The notes under the pieces are model-generated. The model was given only the letters and a program-made list of their open reading frames with translations, ran no database searches and was not told where the DNA came from. Below, piece after piece: positions 35,601-40,775 of a stretch of DNA of 40,775 nt. Position 1 is the stretch's first letter; each line of letters begins with the position of its first letter. The stretch comes from Bacillus yapensis (GTDB lineage Bacteria > Bacillota > Bacilli > Bacillales > Cytobacillaceae): contig NZ_SUND01000026.1 of NCBI RefSeq assembly GCF_005280205.1, positions 1-40,775 on the forward strand, written 5' to 3'. The position numbers and the translations under genes were made by a program.

Positions 35601-35819
35601 CGCAAGTGTTGGACAACTACAGCTCGTTTGAATTTCACCGTTTTTGTTCGTTTCTATTTTTACATAAAAATCTTCTCCAGCTTTGACGATCGCTTCGGAA
35701 GAATGAGGTGTATAGGATTGAAATTGAACTTTATTCCCACGATAAAACGCTTCTCCTCGCTTGAAGGAGATTTCTCCACACATTTCTTTAATAATTTTCG
35801 GACTTAATTTGATAGCCAA
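32646..35819 (-). CDS. SWIM zinc finger + SNF2-family helicase-like ATPase
   Basis: A 1057-aa protein. The N-terminal SWIM zinc finger is C67-x-C69-x9-C79-x-H81. A long middle region (about 130-560) corresponds to the bacterial SNF2-associated domain. The SNF2/Rad54-type motor shows motif I ADDMGLGKTVQS (about 620), motif II FDEAQAFKN (about 725), ALTGTPIEN, and C-terminal FSQFTKM, LKAGGTGLNLTGAD and DRAYRMGQ. These ATPases translocate on DNA and remodel protein-DNA complexes; bacterial members relate to RapA/HepA. The target is unknown. The start is TTG at 35819 with AAGGAG. It lies just past the yfhD end of the conserved cluster and appears monocistronic. Confidence 0.9.
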   Translation of the reverse strand: MAIKLSPKIIKEMCGEISFKRGEAFYRGNKVQFQSYTPHSSEAIVKAGEDFYVKIETNKNGEIQTSCSCPTLASFQKDCQHIAAVLIAIYEKQQSRVDSFNKPEDSSLAEGLLTIFQEQPKRSSGHQLHFEDRQVLNARFICKVLQMDNGERMFGISIEIEETSVFNIRRFLEDVRDGNQSVLSPIFTYDPRIHCFDRSVDEILHQLMQNNHKKNPSSYKSTLAIPASGWKRLVPLLVKEPNGRIEYYGEAFEGPKLAVETLPLHFDFQTESSGYHLSIKGFEQIVIMDSYDCVLYCGNVIPLEHADCKRLLSLKEMLDSSGRNRIPIPKDQMDFFLEKVLPGLKKLGVVTIADEIAKRLVQTPLIPKLYLDRVKNRLLAGLEFHYGNIMINPVSNDKEFARALLVRDDRKEDEILQLMDESEFAKTDGGYFLQNEDLEYEFLHHILPKLQKLVQVYATTAIRNRIFKENSHPNIKVKVKKERTNWLEFKFEMTGIPENEIRDLLQALEEKRKYYRLGDGSLLTLETKEFEEMDRFLRSLPIDYDEIEKGLEMPVLKGITFLDSIMDSEVFSPEESFRQFIEEITNPYQFEVPKSFESILRDYQKHGYRWLKTLASYGFGGILADDMGLGKTVQSIAYIESVLSEVKKDSRPVLIVSPSAVTYNWLHEFIKFSPETRAVVVDGVKKERQKVYKEIDEIDVLIISYTLLRKDIHWFESQEFHTVFFDEAQAFKNPITQTAKSVKKIRANHRFALTGTPIENSLEELWSIYHVVFPELFQGLKNYSQLTRKQIAKRTSPFLLRRIKADVLQELPEKMELPEYVELYPEQKKLYAAYLAKLRHDTLKHLDKNTIRKNRIRILAGLTRLRQICCHPALFVDGYKGSSAKLNKLMQIVDEANQAGRRVLIFSQFTKMLELIGRQLALKGLTFFYLDGQTPAEERVGLCDRFNKGEQSFFLISLKAGGTGLNLTGADTVILYDLWWNPAVEDQAADRAYRMGQENTVRVIKMITKGTVEEKMDELQDKKRNLVQEIIDTKESNASTLTEDDIRELLMIEHATR

Positions 35820-35876
35820 AATGCAGGACTCCTTCCCGAGGCAATCATATCTATATATTATAGACGATTTGAAGGC

Positions 35877-35918
35877 AAAACAAGAGGACGAAACCTTTTG
35901 GCTCCGCCCTCTTGTTTT
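35877..35918 (-). terminator. rho-independent terminator of the doxX pair
   Basis: An 11-bp stem AAAACAAGAGG / CCTCTTGTTTT (35877-35887 / 35908-35918) lies just past the stop of the downstream doxX copy; on the minus strand its last arm ends in TTTT. Confidence 0.8.
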
Positions 35919-35927
35919 AAAATAATG

Positions 35928-36428
35928 TTAGTTATGTGCTAAAACTTCATTGTCATCGTTTTTGTTTAATTGCTTTTTAAGGAATGGTACTGCAAATCTG
36001 TCTACTCCGTAGTAGTAGCTTGCTGTTCCTGCGAATAAGAGAATCATTGCTACTGTGTATAAAATTGGGTTTGTGCTAGTTGTTCCTGCTAACATGAAGT
36101 TCAAGTTCATGAATGCACCTGCGATTAACGCTGGGATTGTTGCAACTCCGAGAATAAGTCCAAGTCCTACTAAAACCTCGCCCCATTGTACTAAGAAGCT
36201 GAAAATTTCTGCGTTTGGTAATGCTACTCCTTCAAGGAATGCTGCGTACCAGCCTTGTACGGTTGGATGTTCTCCACCTGCTCCAGCAATTGCACCTTTT
36301 ATAAAGCCACTAGCATCGAATCCTCCGCCAGTTATTTTGCCTAAGCCACCTTCAATCCATTGAATGCCTAACCATACTCTCAATATTGTCCAAGCAACTG
36401 CTACTTTTGGGTTTTTCATCCATTTCAT
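35928..36428 (-). CDS. DoxX/DoxD-like membrane protein, downstream copy
   Basis: A 166-aa membrane protein with about four hydrophobic helices (AVAWTILRVWLGIQWIEGG, FLVQWGEVLVGLGLILGVA, IPALIAGAFMNLNFML, ILYTVAMILLFAGTASYYYG) and the DoxX pattern R-x-x-x-G-x-x-W-x-x-GG-x-GK. DoxX proteins resemble the small subunit of thiosulfate:quinone oxidoreductase and are linked to redox stress; the activity of this one is unknown. It differs from the upstream copy at only 8 residues, all in the first 15 or last 10; residues 16-156 are identical. GGAGAG precedes the ATG. Confidence 0.85.
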   Translation of the reverse strand: MKWMKNPKVAVAWTILRVWLGIQWIEGGLGKITGGGFDASGFIKGAIAGAGGEHPTVQGWYAAFLEGVALPNAEIFSFLVQWGEVLVGLGLILGVATIPALIAGAFMNLNFMLAGTTSTNPILYTVAMILLFAGTASYYYGVDRFAVPFLKKQLNKNDDNEVLAHN

Positions 36429-36443
36429 GATATATCTCTCCTT

Positions 36444-36459
36444 TGTGAATTAAATCACA
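36444..36459. promoter_or_regulatory. TGTGA-N6-TCACA box before the downstream doxX copy
   Basis: A perfect TGTGA-N6-TCACA palindrome lying against the ribosome binding site. It fits CRP/FNR-type sites and resembles the Rex-type TTGTGAA-N4-TTCACAA site. Confidence 0.55.
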
Positions 36460-36487
36460 TATTATTGTAAAAAATTTTGTTTGATTA

Positions 36488-36988
36488 TTAATTGTTTGCT
36501 AAAACGTCATTATTTTCGTTTTTGTTTAATTGCTTTTTAAGGAATGGTACTGCGAATCTGTCTACTCCGTAATAGTAGCTTGCTGTTCCTGCGAATAGTA
36601 GAATCATTGCTACTGTGTATAAAATTGGGTTTGTGCTAGTTGTTCCTGCTAACATGAAGTTTAAGTTCATAAACGCACCTGCGATTAACGCTGGGATTGT
36701 CGCAACTCCGAGAATAAGTCCAAGTCCTACTAAAACTTCGCCCCATTGTACTAAGAAGCTGAAAATTTCTGCGTTTGGTAATGCTACTCCTTCAAGGAAT
36801 GCTGCGTACCAGCCTTGTACGGTTGGATGTTCGCCACCTGCTCCAGCAATTGCACCTTTTATAAAGCCACTAGCATCGAATCCTCCGCCAGTTATCTTGC
36901 CTAAGCCACCTTCAATCCATTGAATTCCTAACCATACTCTCAATACTGTCCAAGCAACTGCTATTTTAGGGTTATTAAACCATTTCAT
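36488..36988 (-). CDS. DoxX/DoxD-like membrane protein, upstream copy
   Basis: A 166-aa tandem paralogue of the gene at 35928-36428, offset by 560 bp, with the same four helices. The duplicated block includes the ribosome site and the palindromic box. DNA differences in the identical-protein core are few (about 8 per 200 nt by eye) and synonymous. The frame opens at 37018, but GGAGAG before the ATG at 36988 (MKWFNNPKIAVAWT) matches the sister gene. It is probably the first gene of a two-gene operon under the promoter near 37131-37159. Confidence 0.85.
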   Translation of the reverse strand: MKWFNNPKIAVAWTVLRVWLGIQWIEGGLGKITGGGFDASGFIKGAIAGAGGEHPTVQGWYAAFLEGVALPNAEIFSFLVQWGEVLVGLGLILGVATIPALIAGAFMNLNFMLAGTTSTNPILYTVAMILLFAGTASYYYGVDRFAVPFLKKQLNKNENNDVLANN

Positions 36989-37003
36989 GATAAATCTCTC
37001 CTT

Positions 37004-37019
37004 TGTGAAATTATTCACA
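37004..37019. promoter_or_regulatory. TGTGA-N6-TCACA box before the upstream doxX copy
   Basis: The wider motif TTGTGAAATTATTCACAT (37003-37020) is a near-perfect palindrome touching the Shine-Dalgarno. It matches TGTGA-N6-TCACA exactly and a Rex-type TTGTGAA-N4-TTCACAA site with one mismatch. Confidence 0.6.
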
Positions 37020-37098
37020 TGTCATTGTAAAAAATTTTATTATAAGTTCTTATTTAAGCTGGCCCGCTTATTCTGTGGTAAAGAGAATTAATTTACTT

Positions 37099-37159
37099 TG
37101 TGAAGTTTTTCACTTTCTCTTTACACTTATAATATATACCTTACAAATAGTGAATACAA
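37099..37159 (-). promoter_or_regulatory. predicted doxX promoter with a third TGTGA-type box
   Basis: Minus-strand TTGTAT (37159-37154), a 17-nt spacer and TATATT (37136-37131). TGTGA-N6-TCACT (37099-37114 on plus) lies about 10-25 nt downstream of the expected start, a position suited to repression. Confidence 0.5.
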
Positions 37160-37218
37160 TAGCTGTCACATTTATTTCACAATTTTTCTTTTATAGATGT
37201 CAGAATTGTGAACAAAGA

Positions 37219-37391
37219 TACCCACAGGGCTGTGGGTAATGTTAATAACCATTTAAATATCAATGATTTTGTAGGTTTGAACCAACCTCGTTCTCTGTGT
37301 ATAAAAATTCATTCTTCACTTGTTAATTGTGTGAGTAACTTTAACAAACGTTGTAGCTGTCACATATTTTTGTGGATATCCCTGTGGATAA
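37219..37391 (+). promoter_or_regulatory. cluster of DnaA-box-like 9-mers in a long non-coding gap
   Basis: Four sites in one orientation: TGTGGGTAA (37231-37239, one mismatch), TGTGTATAA (37296-37304, fits TTATNCACA on the other strand), TGTGGATAT (37371-37379, one mismatch) and TGTGGATAA (37383-37391, exact complement of TTATCCACA). The last two are 3 nt apart. The first overlaps the palindrome TACCCACAG-gg-CTGTGGGTA (37219-37238). No other feature is visible in 37160-37405. Confidence 0.45.
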
Positions 37392-37405
37392 AACGCAGTT
37401 TCCTC

Positions 37406-37585
37406 TTATACCTCAAGGATTGACTGAATTTTGATCATATATGGTTTTAGTCGATATTCGTTTGCTTTTTTGGAAATGAGTTCATTTATTGCATCTTCCT
37501 CTGTTTCCGCTGAAATGAGGCTACGTCCTTCTAATACAGAATCATCCTCCACAACTGCGTACCACGTAATTCGAAAAGTTTTCAT
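37406..37585 (-). CDS. small protein of unknown function (59 aa)
   Basis: A complete short gene: GGAGTGG lies 6-12 nt before the ATG at 37585 and the frame ends with TAA. The product (starting MKTFRITWYAVVEDD) looks globular and acidic, with a beta strand, an acidic turn, a helix (ETEEDAINELISKKANEY) and a final strand (YMIKIQSILEV). It has no signal peptide or membrane segment. Not recognised. The beta-helix-beta layout resembles small single-domain proteins found beside phage or stress genes, but no function is claimed. It lies between the DnaA-box-like cluster and a divergent membrane protein gene. Confidence 0.65.
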   Translation of the reverse strand: MKTFRITWYAVVEDDSVLEGRSLISAETEEDAINELISKKANEYRLKPYMIKIQSILEV

Positions 37586-37669
37586 CTCTTACCACTCCAT
37601 CCAAATGAAACGAGATATTTTACTCAATCATACTCTCTTTCCTTCTATTATTAAATGCGTTCCTATCAT

Positions 37670-37699
37670 TTGATAAAAATTAACAATTTTCAGTATACA
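37670..37699 (+). promoter_or_regulatory. predicted promoter of the 187-aa membrane protein gene
   Basis: TTGATA (37670-37675), an 18-nt spacer and TATACA (37694-37699), about 58 nt before the start codon. Confidence 0.5.
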
Positions 37700-37757
37700 A
37701 AAGGTATGATTTTTGCTTCAATTATAAAAAAGGATTAATTTGGAAGGAGGTTTTCGA

Positions 37758-38321
37758 ATGGAAAAAAACTATGAAACAAGACATATCTATTTTACCATCG
37801 CCATTATAATAGCTATACTTTCGCCTATTTTCTATTTTTTTGTTCCACAAACTGTAGGAGATGTTATCCATTATAAAGAAGACACCTGGTATGTATCGAC
37901 TCCACAAGAGAATTTTACTTCATTTGCCGTAGGTTGCGGTTTTCTCTTCATCGCCTCGATTCTCCTTTTCTTTTTAAATATACGAAAATTATCGATTGCC
38001 TTAAGTATCATCTTTTTATGTTTTGGATTGTTTACCTTCTATATTGGTTCTCAGTCATTTGTTTCATTATCCAACGAAAAAATTTCCTATAGCTCTCTGT
38101 TCGAATTTAAGAAGCATACCTACCAATGGGAAGACATTGATAGAGTCATTCATTATCGTACAGAAACCGGAAGCTACTCTGAATTTGAATTAGTTTTCAA
38201 GGATGGAAATCGTGCAAGATTAGATGACAATGCTTATTTTCGGGAAAAATCCGATAAATTTGGGATGAAATTGGCCGAATATAATTTATTTCCAGAGCTG
38301 TCGCTAGTGGATGAACCATAA
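37758..38321 (+). CDS. membrane protein of unknown function (187 aa)
   Basis: Three hydrophobic helices (about residues 10-30, 56-74, 77-97) enclose a short extracytoplasmic loop. A C-terminal soluble domain (about 100-187) has a beta-rich pattern, EKISYSSLFEFKKHTYQWEDI and then FELVFKDGNRARLDDNAYF, reminiscent of bacterial PH-like domains. The frame opens at 37740; AAGGAGG eight nucleotides before the ATG at 37758 decides the start. It is monocistronic between its promoter and a terminator. Not recognised as a named family. Confidence 0.7.
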   Translation: MEKNYETRHIYFTIAIIIAILSPIFYFFVPQTVGDVIHYKEDTWYVSTPQENFTSFAVGCGFLFIASILLFFLNIRKLSIALSIIFLCFGLFTFYIGSQSFVSLSNEKISYSSLFEFKKHTYQWEDIDRVIHYRTETGSYSEFELVFKDGNRARLDDNAYFREKSDKFGMKLAEYNLFPELSLVDEP

Positions 38322-38350
38322 AAAATAACCTCAAATTGAGGTTATTTTTT
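38321..38350. terminator. bidirectional terminator between the membrane protein and MetE-like genes
   Basis: An A/T-rich inverted repeat AAAAATAACCTCAA / TTGAGGTTATTTTT starts at the stop codon, with T-runs in both directions. Confidence 0.85.
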
Positions 38351-39512
38351 ATGGTAGGCTACGAAGCACTCTAGCTGCTTCTACCATGTTCTTTAATTTC
38401 AAAAATGCAATCTCATCACCGTTCATTGGACGCTGTGCGAATGTACCGAACCCGCAATCAGGATTTAAGTAGATTTTATGATCAGGAAGAAATTTTCGAA
38501 TAGCCTGGACTCGCTCCACCATCTCTTCGACCGTCTCGACAACATCCGTTCGTGGATTCACGATACCAAAGCCTAATTCCTTGTCACCGAATTCACGAAT
38601 AACCTCAATTTCTCCGGCACGAGGAGTAGAATATTCAAGAACCAACTGGTCCACGTCTACATTCGCCAGATAAGGAACTAACGGATAGTAAGGCCCGCGC
38701 AGAAGAACTTCCTCCTCCTTGCTCCAGTTCCCTCGACAAACATGAACAGCTATTTTTGTGCCACGACCAAGCATCTCTTTCGTTACCTGATTCATTAAAT
38801 CCAATGCAAACGCTATTTCTTCCTCTGCATCTGCTTTCGCCGTTAGCGCCCCGCACATAAAGGTACGATTCGCGTTCTTCTTAGTAAAAACAACCTCTGT
38901 TAAAACTGGTTCATCAAACTGAACGAAATCCACACCTGCAGCGATTAAATCCTCTAGTTCTTCCCGTAACACCTGGACTATATCGACCGCTAGATCTTCC
39001 TTCGTTGGATAGGCATCCTTAGATAGACCTTCTACCCACATCGATCTTGTTAATAAATAAGGACCAGGCAACGATACCTTCACTGCTTTATCCGTATGTC
39101 TTTTTAAAAATAAATAATCGTTCAATGCAAGTGGTTTTTTACGGCTTATTTTGCCTGTTGCAGCAGGATTCGTCATTGAAAAAGCCGGAACATCAAGCGT
39201 TCCTAGTATTTCTTCAAAGCTTGCTTTGTCCTCAATATAATCGAGCAATTCCGAAACAGAGAGCATGCGTACATTGTTTAAATGTTCCGCAACAAAGGAG
39301 ATATAATTATCTCTTCTTTGTTCACCATCAGAAACGTAATCAATCCCCGCTTCTTCTTGCCATTTGAGGATTCTCAAAATGGACTCATCTGCAATTTTAT
39401 TAAATTCGGTTTCATATATTCGTCCAGCCTTTTTATCACGCATCGCCTTTTGTACTTCCTTCGTTCTTGGCCAACTTCCTATAACACTCGTTAGAAAATG
39501 ATTATGACTCAC
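38349..39512 (-). CDS. MetE-like (cobalamin-independent methionine synthase II family) methyltransferase
   Basis: A 387-aa protein corresponding to the C-terminal catalytic half of MetE, without the N-terminal domain, as in YxjG/YxjH-type proteins. All four zinc ligands are visible: H257 and C259 (VHVCRGN), E293 (LVLEYSTPRAGE) and C353 (NPDCGFGTF). The barrel start SVIGSWPRT and QFDEPVL are intact. Such single-domain enzymes move a methyl group to homocysteine or another thiol; the methyl donor is uncertain because the folate-glutamate domain is missing. It begins 17 nt after the TusA-OsmC gene, so it is probably in one operon with that gene and DsrE. No S-box or T-box was seen upstream. Confidence 0.87.
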   Translation of the reverse strand: MSHNHFLTSVIGSWPRTKEVQKAMRDKKAGRIYETEFNKIADESILRILKWQEEAGIDYVSDGEQRRDNYISFVAEHLNNVRMLSVSELLDYIEDKASFEEILGTLDVPAFSMTNPAATGKISRKKPLALNDYLFLKRHTDKAVKVSLPGPYLLTRSMWVEGLSKDAYPTKEDLAVDIVQVLREELEDLIAAGVDFVQFDEPVLTEVVFTKKNANRTFMCGALTAKADAEEEIAFALDLMNQVTKEMLGRGTKIAVHVCRGNWSKEEEVLLRGPYYPLVPYLANVDVDQLVLEYSTPRAGEIEVIREFGDKELGFGIVNPRTDVVETVEEMVERVQAIRKFLPDHKIYLNPDCGFGTFAQRPMNGDEIAFLKLKNMVEAARVLRSLP

Positions 39513-39529
39513 CTTATTTCCTCTCCCAA

Positions 39530-40246
39530 CTAAAAAACAATACTGAGCTTAATATCTATTTCCACAGTCTCTCTCAAGGTTTGGTAAATAGGAGAACGCT
39601 TCAGTGTATTGTTCCAAATCTCTTCTAAAAGTCCTTCATCTGCTGGGGATGAGAGATAATAGGTTCCTGAGATTTTACTGATTTTCGGACTGCCCTCATC
39701 CTCAAGCTCCATATGATAGAGAACATTATCGATGCTAGCTTTTAATGTTAGCTCACCATTGTCTATTGTCACATTCCGCTTTGAGGCTTGAGCTTTAAAT
39801 CCAACAATAAGACATGAAGCTAGAGACCCTAGGAAAAAGTCAATCGCACTTGGAGCTTCTACCTTTGCACTAAAATCAGCTGGCTGACCAGCTAATAAGG
39901 TATGATTTCGAGCATGAATCTTAGCAGTCAAATTCTCATTCCCTTGTACGCGCACACTCCATTGATACCCTTTGGCTGCTTCTAAATCCTTTATCAAATC
40001 GCTCTGAGCTCCGTTCCCCTTTCGGATAAAATAGCAGGTAGTATTATCACCTGGCTCAGAACCTAGAAAACTATGTTTAACCATCCGACACCAAGCCGGT
40101 AAGTCTTCTTCTACTGTTTTTTCTCGACTACGAACCTCGAGAATTTCACCTTCAGCAAGTGGGTCCATGCTTTTTTTAATAATTAACAATAAGCCTGACC
40201 CACAATCTAAATCTCCACCATCACACACTGCTTGGGACTTGTACAT
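39530..40246 (-). CDS. TusA-like sulfur carrier fused to an OsmC domain
   Basis: A 238-aa two-domain protein. Residues 1-78 are TusA/SirA-like, with the carrier Cys at C15, but the usual C-P-x-P is C-G-S-G; KSMDPLAEGEILEV and the C-terminal YFIRK strand match the fold. Residues about 92-238 are OsmC/Ohr-like, with a helix Cys at C145 (SLASCLIVGF). The second peroxidatic-pair position is Ser (S218 in LKRSPIYQTL), so classic two-Cys hydroperoxidase chemistry is unlikely. The fusion suggests persulfide or thiol handling. GAGGGGAG precedes the ATG. It lies 16 nt after DsrE and 17 nt before the MetE-like gene. Confidence 0.82.
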   Translation of the reverse strand: MYKSQAVCDGGDLDCGSGLLLIIKKSMDPLAEGEILEVRSREKTVEEDLPAWCRMVKHSFLGSEPGDNTTCYFIRKGNGAQSDLIKDLEAAKGYQWSVRVQGNENLTAKIHARNHTLLAGQPADFSAKVEAPSAIDFFLGSLASCLIVGFKAQASKRNVTIDNGELTLKASIDNVLYHMELEDEGSPKISKISGTYYLSSPADEGLLEEIWNNTLKRSPIYQTLRETVEIDIKLSIVF

Positions 40247-40262
40247 ACGCTTCTCCCCTCGC

Positions 40263-40625
40263 TTAATATGTAATCGAAGCAGCTCCTTGACTTAAGAACT
40301 CAACCACTTTTGCTCCGCCAACAATCTTTGCTCCTTCTAGTAAGTCTTCCTCTTCAAATCCACGCTTTTTAAAACACGGACTACATACCCAAAGAATTCC
40401 ACCAGCTTCTAAAAATTGATCCATTAGCTGCTTTAATGGCGCAAAGCCTTCTTCATGGATATCCTCTGCATAACCCTTTGAAGCAAGATATGCTCCTTCT
40501 ACATTCAAGAACACGACTGTCTCTTGTCCTGAAGCGACCGCTGCATTTGCCACAACGAAAGCAACTGTTGCTTTATCTGTATCATTTTTCGCATTTGTTA
40601 CACTTACTAAAAATTTCCCTGACAT
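40263..40625 (-). CDS. DsrE/DsrF-like (TusD/DsrE2-type) sulfur relay protein
   Basis: A 120-aa alpha/beta protein of the DsrE family: strand MSGKFLVSVTNAKND, VAFVVANAAVASGQETVVFL, and a C81-S-P-C84 motif in GGILWVCSPCFKKRGF at the position of the sulfur-carrying Cys of DsrE/TusD proteins. These proteins pass persulfide sulfur to or from TusA-like carriers. The frame opens at 40679; GGAGG seven nucleotides before the ATG at 40625 fixes the start. It is the first gene of an apparent three-gene operon with the TusA-OsmC fusion and the MetE-like protein. Confidence 0.82.
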   Translation of the reverse strand: MSGKFLVSVTNAKNDTDKATVAFVVANAAVASGQETVVFLNVEGAYLASKGYAEDIHEEGFAPLKQLMDQFLEAGGILWVCSPCFKKRGFEEEDLLEGAKIVGGAKVVEFLSQGAASITY

Positions 40626-40684
40626 ATTCATTCCTCCAAAATATATTTTTAAACGAGGCTGGGACATAACTAGCTTCAAATAAT

Positions 40685-40730
40685 GAGAAAGGTGAATTTG
40701 AGGGTACTCAAATTCACCTTTCTCTATTTT
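40685..40730 (+). terminator. long perfect hairpin at the right end of the window
   Basis: An 18-bp stem (40685-40702 / 40707-40724) with loop GGTA, followed on plus by TATTTTTGTG. No plus-strand gene ends nearby, so it may terminate antisense transcription or belong to a repeat. Just left of it (about 40652-40672) is CGAGGCTGGGACATAAC, resembling an intergenic element common in Gram-positive genomes. Confidence 0.6.
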
Positions 40731-40775
40731 TGTGTGTTAATTTTTCTATTACTTTAGTTAATGGCAGTGAATTTT

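Noticed and set aside
36055-36363. Antisense frames (102 aa) opposite both doxX genes
   Set aside because: Duplicated only because the doxX genes are duplicated; no ribosome site, and composition is that of a mirrored membrane protein.

Overview
The window reads as chromosomal DNA of a low-GC, spore-forming Bacillaceae bacterium. Signs are the A+T-rich sequence, strong AGGAGG-type ribosome binding sites, frequent TTG and GTG starts, genes for small acid-soluble spore proteins (sspE, sspK), and a gene order matching two adjoining parts of the Bacillus subtilis map: rrn-ygxA-ygzB-perR-bcp-gsaB-ygaE-ygaD-ntdP-ygaB-sspE-fabL, then yfhS-mutY-yfhP-yfhJ-sspK-yfhH-recX-yfhF-yfhE-yfhD. I see no prophage, transposase, tRNA gene or CRISPR array.

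Layout. 1-0.5 kb: 5' end of a 16S rRNA gene leaving the window leftwards, with a leader and two tandem promoters. 0.5-4.5 kb: ygxA, ygzB, perR (with a PerR-box-like operator), a D-2-hydroxyacid dehydrogenase, one copy of a dispersed repeat, and a permuted papain-like (YiiX-type) gene with a riboswitch-like leader candidate. 5-9.4 kb: an MHYT-GGDEF-EAL cyclic-di-GMP protein, bcp, a two-helix potassium channel and gsaB. 9.5-14.4 kb: a glutamate synthase large subunit behind a long structured leader that carries a full-consensus TnrA/GlnR box and has its Shine-Dalgarno far from the start codon. 14.4-14.7 kb: six 51-bp tandem repeats. 15-22 kb: ygaE, then an oligopeptide ABC transporter in the order of the B. 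subtilis app operon (D-F-A-B-C). 22-26.3 kb: ygaD, ntdP, ygaB, sspE, fabL, yfhS. 26.3-26.7 kb: a second, sequence-distinct array of 52-bp units. 26.7-32.6 kb: mutY, yfhP, the second copy of the dispersed repeat, and the yfh/recX/sspK cluster. 32.6-40.6 kb: a SWIM-SNF2 helicase-like ATPase, two tandem near-identical doxX genes preceded by TGTGA-N6-TCACA/T boxes, a cluster of DnaA-box-like sites, a 59-aa unknown, a membrane protein, and an apparent operon of DsrE, a TusA-OsmC fusion and a MetE-like methyltransferase.

How the genes fit together. Themes are redox and peroxide defence (perR, bcp, doxX, OsmC/DsrE), nitrogen and peptide nutrition (glutamate synthase, App transporter), spore protection (sspE, sspK) and DNA repair or recombination (mutY, recX, SNF2). 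Most of the core is conserved Bacillus backbone. The unusual material is mainly non-coding: two phased tandem arrays, a two-copy structured repeat, a candidate regulatory RNA, a bridged ribosome binding site and a 5'-terminal spore-mRNA hairpin. The DsrE / TusA-OsmC / MetE-like operon is the best candidate for a little-described biochemical system. All statements come from reading the sequence; no database search or folding program was run.
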